A stretch of 64,000 nt of DNA from Phymatolithon calcareum. Lineage: Eukaryota; Rhodophyta; Florideophyceae; Hapalidiales. The position numbers and the translations under genes were made by a program. How positions within the stretch are numbered: position 1 is the stretch's first letter; the number at the start of each line of letters is the position of its first letter. Of the stretch, positions 10,092 to 18,757 are shown piece by piece. The notes under the pieces are model-generated. The model was given only the letters and a program-made list of their open reading frames with translations, had not been told where the DNA came from and ran no database searches. The stretch is taken from assembly GCA_977006965.1 (NCBI GenBank), contig OZ345356.1:1240001-1304000 (forward strand). Direction: 5' to 3'.

Positions 10092-12005
10092 ATGGGGACG
10101 CACGAACCACCCGATTCTGATCGGGAACCCTGGCGAGTAACTCGGAAGAAAAGCATCTCGCAGCGAAGGAAGGGATATTCGTTGGCGTCTCAAAAGGAAT
10201 CAAAGAAAGGTAAATCTTTGAAACAAAAAGACACAGCACGAAAAGCAGCCGGACCACGAAAGAAGTCGATGGAATCGAATCGGGACTCGCCAATTCTTAC
10301 CCGCCTGCGATCCAGGAAGAATAGAAGAAGCGCCAGCCCAGTGAGCTCGATCGAAGAGTCCGACTCGGAAAGTGACCGTCATCAATCTGAGGAGAGTTTA
10401 ATTGATGACCTCGAGGAACTACGCGAGCTCGCGCACTTCGCAAACGCGATTCGCAGGCAAGCGAACGAAACTGTTGCCCGAGCGAGAGGCGTACAGATTG
10501 AGGCGATGGATCAGGTAGGAGAGGACACGGAACCGGAACCCGAGAACGACTGCGGCCCGCAGCCTCAAGCCGAAGTTCACGTGTCAGAAATGAAAGAACG
10601 TTTCCTGAAGATAAGAGAAAGAGTTCGGTGCAACAAATGTGAAGTCAAAGGTCAGCTCATTTTACATGGCACGGCGTCCGGCGATGGAATCTCAACTATT
10701 TGCAAGGCCTGCAACTCCAGTACCCAAGGTAGAGTTGTTGCACTGGAGATAGAAATAGCAGAGCTGGCAGTGACCCGAAACCCTACGCAGGCGCAGGGAA
10801 GTGCGGATACCGATACCATACTGAAGAAAATTGACACAATGATGAAAACTTTAACTGAAGTGTGCGAAAGGATGACCCTCGTAGAAGCACAAGTGAGAAC
10901 CATGCGCAGAAGTAATGAGTCTGAACATATTGACAAGAGTGTCACACCGCAGGAGACGCAACACCAAGACCTCTCGAGACGTGTTAACGTCTCACCGGCG
11001 GCACAGGAAGTTTCTTCCCGCAACCCGTCCGGACAAGAAAACAATTTTGGAGGTAATGATATGCCTGGTTTGCGAAAGAATACAGAGCGGATCGCACAGC
11101 CCGCACCTCTTTCGTATGCTGCAGTCGCAGCGCTCAAGCGTCCGACACCGGCACATTTTGAAAGCCATATCAGCTCGAAAGTGATCAAATTTTCAAATGC
11201 CATAAGGGGAAATATAACGAAAGCCCGCCCCAGTGAGATAATTCCGCTCTATTTCACAGGAATGGAAAGAATGGATGAAGTCGAGCTGTACAAGGAAATG
11301 ATTCAAGTGCTACCTGCAAGGGCGGTTCTAGGGATCTCGTTCATCGGAAAGTTCAGACTGGAAATCTTGACTAGTCAGCACTTTAGCGACAGAGTCTTGG
11401 CAACAATGAAGGCATCTGGGTTAAGGCACGAGAAAGAGTACCATCTCTTCAAAGATTCGGTATCCAAAAAGACAGTTCTTTCAGAACGAGATCGCGTAAT
11501 GAAGAATTTATGGGCTATAAAGAAGAGAATGAAGAAATGCGCCGGATATACTGGAGACTTTCAGACACGAAAGTGGTACAGGAAAAACGAGAAGAGGGCA
11601 GAAGATGAGATTGAAGCCCTTGAGAAAGGGACTCCGAACGTGAATCCGGTGGGTACCCACAGGCATTCTGATAGCGAAGTTAGAAGTATGTCCGCGTGCA
11701 ATGAGAGCGCAGAATTTTCGAAAGACCCGACAGAAGGCATCGAACCACATCTGGCTTCAATGGCCATCGAAAGAGATGGAACTTTGATGGGTAGCCACGG
11801 GAATAGAGCAAGGGAAGATCTTGAACATTCCAACGACAATGCCGAATTGCAAGTGAAAAACCTGGACCCAGAAAAGAGCGTGATGAGTGAATCAACACCT
11901 AAGCCAAGCGTGAATGAAAATGATGTACCCAACCATGAAGATATTTCCAACCTGATACCCACACCAGCATCGCACAGGGACGCTGAAGGAATCGAGATGT
12001 CATGA
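10092..12005 (+). CDS. LINE group B ORF1 protein (RNA-binding, gag-like)
   Basis: About 637 residues from the ATG in GAAGACATGGGG. The frame is open upstream to 10017 but without an ATG. The N-terminal third is basic and Ser/Arg rich. Near residues 179-207 are two CxxC pairs (CNKC and CKAC, 24 residues apart), which look like a zinc ribbon rather than the CCHC knuckle usual in LINE ORF1. A heptad-like segment follows (ILKKIDTMMKTLTEVCERM). Around residues 375-440 is an RRM-like stretch beginning IPLYFTGMERMD. The last 100 residues are acidic and low in complexity. It ends on TGA inside the ORF2 start (ATGA), which suggests coupled translation. The expected role is binding element RNA in the RNP. 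Assignment is from position and features, not a named family. Confidence 0.75.
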   Translation: MGTHEPPDSDREPWRVTRKKSISQRRKGYSLASQKESKKGKSLKQKDTARKAAGPRKKSMESNRDSPILTRLRSRKNRRSASPVSSIEESDSESDRHQSEESLIDDLEELRELAHFANAIRRQANETVARARGVQIEAMDQVGEDTEPEPENDCGPQPQAEVHVSEMKERFLKIRERVRCNKCEVKGQLILHGTASGDGISTICKACNSSTQGRVVALEIEIAELAVTRNPTQAQGSADTDTILKKIDTMMKTLTEVCERMTLVEAQVRTMRRSNESEHIDKSVTPQETQHQDLSRRVNVSPAAQEVSSRNPSGQENNFGGNDMPGLRKNTERIAQPAPLSYAAVAALKRPTPAHFESHISSKVIKFSNAIRGNITKARPSEIIPLYFTGMERMDEVELYKEMIQVLPARAVLGISFIGKFRLEILTSQHFSDRVLATMKASGLRHEKEYHLFKDSVSKKTVLSERDRVMKNLWAIKKRMKKCAGYTGDFQTRKWYRKNEKRAEDEIEALEKGTPNVNPVGTHRHSDSEVRSMSACNESAEFSKDPTEGIEPHLASMAIERDGTLMGSHGNRAREDLEHSNDNAELQVKNLDPEKSVMSESTPKPSVNENDVPNHEDISNLIPTPASHRDAEGIEMS

Positions 12006-15000
12006 TTTTTGGAAATAGAATATTATTTTCCACATTCAATGTGGGCGGCTCAGCGGAGACGCCCACGATGGTCGACCAATTAATGGAAAAATTCCATATG
12101 CAAGTGCTTGGACTGACGGAGACGTTTCAGAAAGAAGACACGGCAATCAGGGTGAATTACGACCAAATTTGCGCAACCCGCCCCCAGGGGCCTGGGGAAC
12201 GACCAAGAGGTGGAGTTGCTTTACTGACTAAGCCTGGAACTCCGACAAGAATTCTTGGGAAAATGGCTACACGAATGTTCCAGGTGGTAATTGCTAATGT
12301 AGTGGACATTGCCGTCGCTGTTGTGTACATCTCCCCGCTTGCTAGTCACAAGGAATATGACGAATGTCTCAAATTCATTCACCAACACTGCAGAGGGAAG
12401 TCGCTAGTGATGGGCGACTTCAATGCAAGACATAGGCACTGGGACCGCGTGAGTAACTGGCGAGGAAACAAGGTTCTCTCGTGGGCTGCAAAGTTCAACT
12501 GGAGAGTAAGGACTGCAACAAGTCCTACTTTTGTCTCCAGACAGGGGAAGAGCAACATTGATATTTTCATGACAAAATGTTTAGAAGCAGAGGTACCTGA
12601 ACTGGTCAACGGAATGTGGGAAGGCTTCACCGAACACATTCCGGTGGCAACGAGAGTCATCAACAACAGGATTATTCCTGGGAAAAGGCAGACAGTTGTT
12701 TCTAAGTCCGCCAGACGAAGCGCAGCAAAAGCAGCCAAGGCAAAAGAAGAAATGTGCAAGTGGGCGCCGATGATGCTGGAGCAACTGCAAGCCTGCAATC
12801 GCAAACAAGACTTGGAAAAATGGTACGAAAGGTTTTCGAAGAATCTTATACAGCCATGGACGTCCTCTAGGTCCGGGCCGTCAAGATTCAAGACCTTTTG
12901 GAACAATGAGCTCGACAAACTAGCCAAGAAGCGAACTCGATTGTACAAGATTTACAAAAGAACCGAGCTTGAAAATGACCGGCTTGCCCTCCGAGAAATT
13001 AAGACACAAATCCAAAAGAAAATAAGAAATGCGAAACGTGAGCAGTTTGAAAGATACCTTGATGGAGTGGAAGAACTGGGTCCCACTGAGGCAGCCAACG
13101 TTGCAAGCAAAATTATGAAGTCAAAAACAAGAAGGAAAGGGTCGAACAAGGCAATCGGAGCTCCAGTACATCCAAGCAAATTCTCTGCGTATATTTCTAA
13201 TGTTTGCAAGGCTGAAAAAGACTGGAATGTGCCACTAAAGGCTTTTACAATCAACAGGGCAATGAGGCGGCACATTACTAGGGCATTCAACCGAGCACCA
13301 AAAGAGAAGGCGGTCGGCCCTGACGGAGTGGCAGTTGAAATGATGCATGCGAATAAGGAAGCCGGATTGAGTATATTGATAGCCTTATGGGAGACATGTG
13401 GGAGGCTCAAATGTCTTCCGCGAGCGTGGCATCAAGCTACTCTGATCCCTCTGTACAAGAAAGGCACACCCCATGTTGCAGCGAACTACAGACCGATATC
13501 GCTATTAAGTCAAGCCAGGAAAATCATCGATTCCGCACTCGACTCATACATAAGGGAACACTACCGTTTCAACAGTGCCCAGTTAGGTTTCCGAAAAGAC
13601 AAGAGCACATATATTGCTATACTCCGGGCAAAATGTGCCATGAAAGATGGGCATCCTTTTGTCGCGGTTCTTGACCTCTCTGCAGCATATGACAGGGTGC
13701 CACGAGACATCCTCATGAAAAGACTCGAGCAGAAGCTACCCGACGAAATAACAAGGATGGTGGTATATCTTCTGAAACCCTCGTGGGTTACGTCAGCAGG
13801 CGATGATACACGAACATGGTGCATTATCGATCGAGGAGTACCGCAAGGGTCCCCACTGAGCCCTTGCCTGTACAATATCTTCATGGATACATTCGCGGAA
13901 GCGGTCTCCAAGGTCCCCAGCGACGTCTCTGAAAATCCAGCGCAACTGTTCGCTGACGATGTCCAGCTGCAATCAAAGGATGGAGAAGGAATGCAGAAGC
14001 TACTTGATATAGCGACTACCTGGGCGCAGGAAAATGGTATGAGCTGGAACACAAAGCCAGGAAAGAGCGAGATCCTTAAATACAAGGGACTCAGGAAACA
14101 CACTTTCCACATTGCGGGTCGAGTTCTTCATCAAGCTTGGAGGCTCTCGTATCTCGGTATAAGCATGAACCACAAAGGCGTAACAGACGACATGGCGTTA
14201 TCAAGAGTACGAAATGCAGTGGGGTGCATACACAAACTGCGGGATATTGGAGTCAATGTTCGAGGCTTTCAGCCTGTGACATGCATTAGAATCTTCAAGT
14301 CGCTTATTTTGCCAAAGTGGGAGTATGCATTCCACGTCACGCCTCTGACAAAGCGATTACAATCAGCAATCGAATCTGCAGAAGGTTTATTCTTCAAGTA
14401 TGTTTTTGGGACATATGCCTAGCACCGCCATGGAAGAATGCGAGTTCTGTGCCGACTAGAACCACCTGCCATGAGGAGAAGACACCAAGCAGAAAGGTTC
14501 TCTGCGAGTCTAGTGAAACAGAAGAAGCGCCTCGACGAAGCAGATGAGTATTCTGGGAGAGATGAAGATATTAAGGAGGCAACCAAGGACATAGAGTGCC
14601 TCAAGAAATATGAAGATCTGCAGCAAGCTCTCGACAAAGCCAGGGAGGGCTCAGTCTCAAAGAAAGGGCGACGAAAAGAAAGCATTGAGTTATGGGCAGA
14701 GGAAGAAGAGGGAAGATCGCTCGAGATACCAACTGATTCGAACAATCTACCGATGGTTCTCCGCGTAAGAGAAAGGTCTACACGGTTGCGATGCCTACGG
14801 CTGATATTCAATAGAGCACCTCTTTGGAGAAAATCAGTACTTGGTGCATACTTTGGTGTCACAGCCGTGATTGAGCTGGTCGCGCTCCAACGCATTCTAT
14901 CTTCATCCAAGATTAGTCCTGAAATTGAATATGAATGTAAGCGACTCACTGGAGCATTTGTTGGGAGAGAAATACGAATCAAGGATGTACTGAACAGTCA

Positions 15001-15010
15001 AACTACGTGA
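12002..15010 (+). pseudogene. LINE group B ORF2: APE endonuclease and reverse transcriptase, one in-frame stop
   Basis: 1003 codons in one frame, interrupted only by TAG at 14420-14422. The endonuclease comes first: FNVGGS, LGLTET, VVYISP, GDFNARH, SNIDIF, and TEH in place of SDH. The RT follows: AVGPDG, YRPISLLSQARK, motif A LDLSAAYD (near residue 557), motif B GVPQGSPLSP, motif C LFADDV (near 650), and YLGIS. The frame resumes past the TAG with RVLCRLEPPAMRRRHQAERF and a helical C-terminus found in every other group B fragment here. That conservation argues for a recent nonsense change rather than a true end. No RNase H is seen. The product would nick the target and prime reverse transcription. 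Confidence 0.9.
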
Positions 15011-15094
15011 GCTTAGAAAATCGTGCGAAAGCGGCCCTGTTACTCTTCAAGAGAGGCCTTGGGAGCTTTTAAAATAAATCAACACATATCCCCC

Positions 15095-15997
15095 ATTAGT
15101 GTGCAGCACGTTTTCATGTACTGTTCGTAATTTTTAGAAGATTTGGCGAGCAAAGTATAATCTTTCGTTCGGTATAGCAAACGTTATTTGGAGGATATAT
15201 TAACGGGTGAAAAATGTGTCCCAACTTTAGAAAGTCGGTATCTTCCTAGTGCGTGCACTTTGCAATAGAATAGTTTCGCTTATCTCAGTCAGAATGACGT
15301 GCGATTGTATCAATAGCCTGGGAAATGTCGACTGCTGAAACATACCGACAGTCATAGGCGGTGGGGAAAGTTTGGATCCTAGACCGTCCTACGTTCTATT
15401 TGGTGTTCTTTTGGGGTTCGCAGCGGGCGTCCTCGCTATTAGGCGTCGTGTATTGCGGGACATCTACTTGACTTCTCCTGTCTTGATTTCATAACAAACC
15501 TTCCCACATGGGGTACTGCCGTATTCGAAAGAGTGCTCCATTATGCGGCATGGTAACATGGGAATGGTCCCCTCATGGTAGGATTTTTGTTCTATTTCAT
15601 CTGAAGCGCTTCTGTCTAAATACATCAAGGACACGACTATCCGCAGCCTTGTTCTTTAAGGGCCAGATGAGCGAATGCGATTCCCGATAAATTCGTACAA
15701 TCGTCTATTCAATGACGAATTCGAGAATACTAACTTAGAATTCTACTGTCGAATAATTCTTATCAAGAGCACGGCATAGTTGGGACCTCTCAGAGTTTTT
15801 GCCCCGGCTACAACAGATGTAGAGGGTCCATAGAATAAAATTCTAATTACTTCACCATTGGTACCTGAGCTCTTGGCCTACATCTGACACTCTTTCCATT
15901 GTAAACAAGAACTACCGGTGTCACTCAGTATCACTTCCAGTATTCACATGCAACTAAAGGAATTACATCTTAAGTCACCCTAAAAACACAAAACAAA
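15095..15997. other. Non-coding left part of U1 and promoter region of the peptide gene
   Basis: No credible ORF. Near 15205-15240 it carries a diverged TGTGTCCCAACTxxAGAAAGTCGG word in reverse orientation. The paralogue at 41583-42486 is very similar. U2 has TTATAAAGGAG at about 42390, roughly 95 nt before the peptide ATG. U1 has TTGTAAACAAG at the same place, so a TATA-like box may be lost here. Confidence 0.5.
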
Positions 15998-16237
15998 ATG
16001 AAGAGCGCCACCGTCTTTGCTTTCTTCGGCCTCGTTGCCGCCGCGTTCTCCGCTTCATTCGACATCTCCTCCCTCGAGGGTGCAATGGCCAAGGGTGAGG
16101 GTGCCGTCACCGCCGGTTCTGCCGCAGACTCAACCTCAGGTGTGGCGTCCGCCGGCCTCGACGGCCCAGGTGCCGTGATCGGTGCCGCCACTGTTGGCGC
16201 CGCCCTTTCGGGTGCTATGTCCTCCCCCTCTCTTTAA
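15998..16237 (+). CDS. Small secreted Gly/Ala/Ser-rich peptide, copy 1
   Basis: 79 residues, single exon, start context ACAAAATGAAG. Residues 1-19 form a clear signal peptide (MKSATVFAFFGLVAAAFSAS), with likely cleavage after a small residue near 18-20. The mature part is about 60 residues, rich in Gly, Ala, Ser and Val, with no Cys. It is slightly acidic at first and then has weakly hydrophobic GAVIGAATVGAALSGAMS. The coding region is strongly biased to G or C at third positions, unlike its AT-richer flanks. The stop codon is followed at once by AAATAAATG. The U2 copy differs at three residues, all within the first 25. I do not recognise a family. A secreted structural, membrane-active or effector-like peptide is possible. 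Confidence 0.75.
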   Translation: MKSATVFAFFGLVAAAFSASFDISSLEGAMAKGEGAVTAGSAADSTSGVASAGLDGPGAVIGAATVGAALSGAMSSPSL

Positions 16238-16745
16238 AAATAAATGTGATGGCTTTATTTAGACATACAGTATATCGCTTCTCACCACTCTTTTGTTGTC
16301 ATGGCCAATTATCATTTTCAATCCTGTCGCCAAGATGGTATCTTTTGATTGCAAGACTAGCTGAAATACACGAAGGGCGTTAATATAAATCGAAGTCGTA
16401 GGACTGACAATGAGAGTGGATATTGGCTGCACACCATGAAATGGATTCATCTAAAGTTTCTTTGTCCTCAACACGGCACTGCAGAAGCTTATGGTCGCAT
16501 GCCGCGGCTTATCAGGGTGCCAAGGTGACTTTCAATCCTTGGACTATGCTGTGCACCCTCACTTCGTCAAGAAACAAGAGCTGTGCTTAGAAGAAGAGCG
16601 TCAAGAGCTGCGTTCTCTTGTATTTAATGAGAGTGAAGGTTAAGCGTGTGCCAGACGCGTAGATGAATCCTGCCTGGTTGTTTCCAAAGTGGTACCATGT
16701 CATAACAAATACTTTCTAGGAAACGGATCAAGATAGAGCACTGCA
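16238..16745. other. 3' flank of the peptide gene
   Basis: The AAATAAATG signal lies directly after the stop, and a second AT-rich stretch with GGCTTTATTTAG lies around 16249-16261. The rest has no supported gene. The region is conserved in U2 at 42727-43235. Confidence 0.45.
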
Positions 16746-16965
16746 GAACAGTTAGAACCGCCTGAAAAAAGGACCGAACGGGCCGCAAAGCAAGAAAGCC
16801 CAGTATTTCGGTGCCGACGGTTCGCCGGCGCCGGCGTAAGTGCCCTCGCCAGCGAGGCTCGCGAATGCGCGCGTTTTGGAGGCAGCTAAGCCGAAATTGC
16901 GAGTCGTGATCGCGAACGCGCCTACAGTGTTCCGCTACAAAAACGGTAGATTTCTTGGCGACTTC
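16745..16965. repeat. GC-rich dispersed motif region
   Basis: It contains GGACCGAACGGGCC, then a GC-rich segment CGCCGGCGCCGGCG and GATCGCGAACGCGCC. Related arrangements occur at 43245-43460 (paralogue), on the minus strand within 35440-35730, and on the minus strand at 60650-60907. In one frame the copies give similar short peptides beginning RTER, so it may be a decayed coding segment of an unidentified element. Confidence 0.5.
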
Positions 16966-17121
16966 AATGCCCTCGAACCTGTTATGACGTAGACAACTGG
17001 GCCAAAGGGATTAGCCCCCTGATCACGAAGTACATGTGTGAAGAGACAGTTGGGGGCATATGAAGGACATCATCACAGAACCGCCGTCCCAAAAATTGAA
17101 AAATGCCGAAAATTGCACTGG

Positions 17122-17417
17122 ATGGATGGATTCCTGTTTTATTGAAGCTCCCCTTAGTAATTATCATTGCACCTGAGAGACTTTTCGTTGCGCTACAATC
17201 CTTCGCTTACGTTTTCATTTTGATTTCGGACATTTTCTTTGGACGGTATCAACTGCCATTTCCAGCATCTCTTTATATCGGAAAGTCGTTGCTTGGGCAT
17301 TAAGTTTGAGATAACTGTGAGAGCTTCATCGAGTTCGGAATCTTCGTTTCTTGCTTGTTCTTGCCAGGGATATGGAAAGCGGTGAAATAATCAGTGCGTG
17401 CAAAGAAGCCTGTGCTT
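17122..17417 (-). mobile_element. RTE-like LINE (group F) 3' fragment, U1 copy
   Basis: The insertion is flanked by AAAATTGCACTGG (17109-17121 and 17418-17430). On the minus strand it encodes a C-terminal segment (NEDSELDEALTVISNLMPKQ, then TLEMAVDTVQ), then a short 3' UTR with CAATAAAACAG ending in CCATCCATCCAT. Short tandem repeats at the 3' end instead of poly(A) are known from RTE-type LINEs. The same insertion lies at 43611-43906, so it predates the duplication. Confidence 0.85.
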
Positions 17418-17430
17418 AAAATTGCACTGG

Positions 17431-17929
17431 CAAATGAAACAGAAGACAATCATAAGTGATGCGTAAAGCCGATCCCCCGAGGGACAGCTGTAACGGAGAC
17501 AGCAAGGCGGCCGCCAACTAATGCGTGAACTGCTTAACAAAATAAACAGCCGTACTGGTAGAAGCAGCGCAGAAGTTTTCGCGACAATCAATTGATGCTA
17601 CGCTGCGCGGATCAAGCAGCCGAGAAGTGACCGCGGCGCCGGAAGTATTGACGGCCTGTAGCACAGAGTAAGAACTCCGTATCAAGAGAAGACCTAAAAC
17701 ACCGAGAAAGATCTCGGTTTCAAGATAAGTGGTTTTACTGCGCCTGCAAAAATCGTCTATAGTGACGATGCCAACACCCTTGGTCGATATGGCCCTAAAC
17801 GAGTACTTCGCTGCGCGCCTTGCGCGGTTACGATATTCTAACGGATCAGCTGTCAAACGAGCTCAGTGTATGGATCAGCGAGCAGCTAAATGAGCCACAA
17901 GAGCACTCAATGACAATTCAGTAGTCGGG
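17431..17929. other. Unrecognised part of U1
   Basis: A minus-strand ORF at 17518-17856 (112 residues) is kept in U2 at 44007-44345 with substitutions. It shows no recognisable domain, start context or conserved motif. I see nothing firm. Confidence 0.35.
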
Positions 17930-18080
17930 GTCGTCCGCGGTGAACTTTTCAGATCCTAAGAATTTCCGTCCCCTTTCTTGCGGTGCGCTTTCGTGAGCTA
18001 CAAGAAGGTAGATAGCAATTGAGGAAGCCTTGCCAATGTCTTCGGAATTTTGTGAGGCTTTCAAATAAACTTCAATCGCA
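17930..18080 (+). mobile_element. LINE group A-like 3' tail, U1
   Basis: The sequence runs CAGATCCTAAGAATTTCCG, a possible stem CCG/CGG, GTGAGCTACAAGAAGGTAG, and GGCTTTCAAATAAACTTC followed by a short A-rich end. It is a diverged group A 3' UTR, duplicated at 44400-44572. Confidence 0.7.
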
Positions 18081-18089
18081 AAAAACTAC

Positions 18090-18270
18090 AGTACAGCTCT
18101 ATGGCAGCGACTGCTTGAACCGGACCTCTGTCAGTTAAAGATTCGCCATATGCTCTTTAGCTCTGGTTCCAAATTTTACTGCCATACTTCTTGTAGACAC
18201 CTGAAGAAAATCTACGACAGTGTCTTGCAGCGCGAGATTCCAGTGTTTCAGATTCTGTAAAGAAAAGAGT
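18090..18270 (-). pseudogene. LINE group A-like C-terminal fragment, U1
   Basis: The minus strand resembles the group A C-terminus (LKHRKLALQY, FGTRAREHM in the better U2 copy at 44589-44780). Frame is poorly preserved. It lies tail to tail with the fragment just upstream. Confidence 0.55.
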
Positions 18271-18481
18271 CCAGCATTCTGGTCATCTACGTGTTCTCGA
18301 GAATCGCGGAACCACCGCAGTTGCTTCGGTTAGAATCGTCTAATGACGAGCGGCAGGAAGAGAAAAAAGCGTGCTTACAGGATTAACGCCTTGCCGTAAT
18401 CTAAGTAGAGGAAAAATTAAAAGCACTGCTTGCTAGCCCCATAATGGAATAAGCATTCATTACAATAAGTTAGAATAAATA

Positions 18482-18757
18482 ATGAGGAAAGAGGGCGACC
18501 CAACAGGCCAGGAAGATGAAGAAACCGAGGGACAACAGTCCATCGATGACGACAAGGCAACTAAACAAGATGAACCAGCTAATACAATAATCGAGGCAGA
18601 TGTGGAAGACGTGACTTCTCAGCAGGTCGACCCAAATACATCAGTCAACGAATCGAGAGGCCAGCCCTCAAGTCTCACCGGATACCCAGAGAAGCAAGGA
18701 ACCAATAATACTCCCATTGCAAATTCGGAGCAAATCGCAACCAAAAATAATTTTTAA
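18482..18757 (+). pseudogene. LINE group A ORF1, C-terminal part only
   Basis: 91 codons of an acidic, low-complexity protein end (many Asp, Glu, Gln, Thr), comparable with the acidic tail of group B ORF1. The start ATG lies 5 nt inside the element and is an internal Met exposed by 5' truncation. The ORF ends in TAA at 18755-18757. ORF2 either overlaps it (open from 18717) or starts at the ATG 13 nt further on (18771). Confidence 0.65.

Larger units (their letters stand above)
9966..15091 (+). mobile_element. Near-complete LINE group B retrotransposon
   Basis: This holds a short 5' UTR, ORF1 (10092-12005), ORF2 (12002-15010 with one internal stop) and a 3' UTR ending AAATAAATCAACACATATCC without poly(A). 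Both flanks are identifiable: X1 sequence on the left and duplicated unit U1 on the right. No direct repeat is visible. The flanks instead carry CTAATGGGGG and its complement CCCCCATTAG, so the element sits at a rearranged junction rather than a simple insertion site. Confidence 0.9.

Noticed and set aside
15970-16191. 73-residue ORF opposite the secreted-peptide gene
   Set aside because: An antisense shadow of a GC-rich coding region. The plus strand has the signal peptide, start context and polyadenylation signal.
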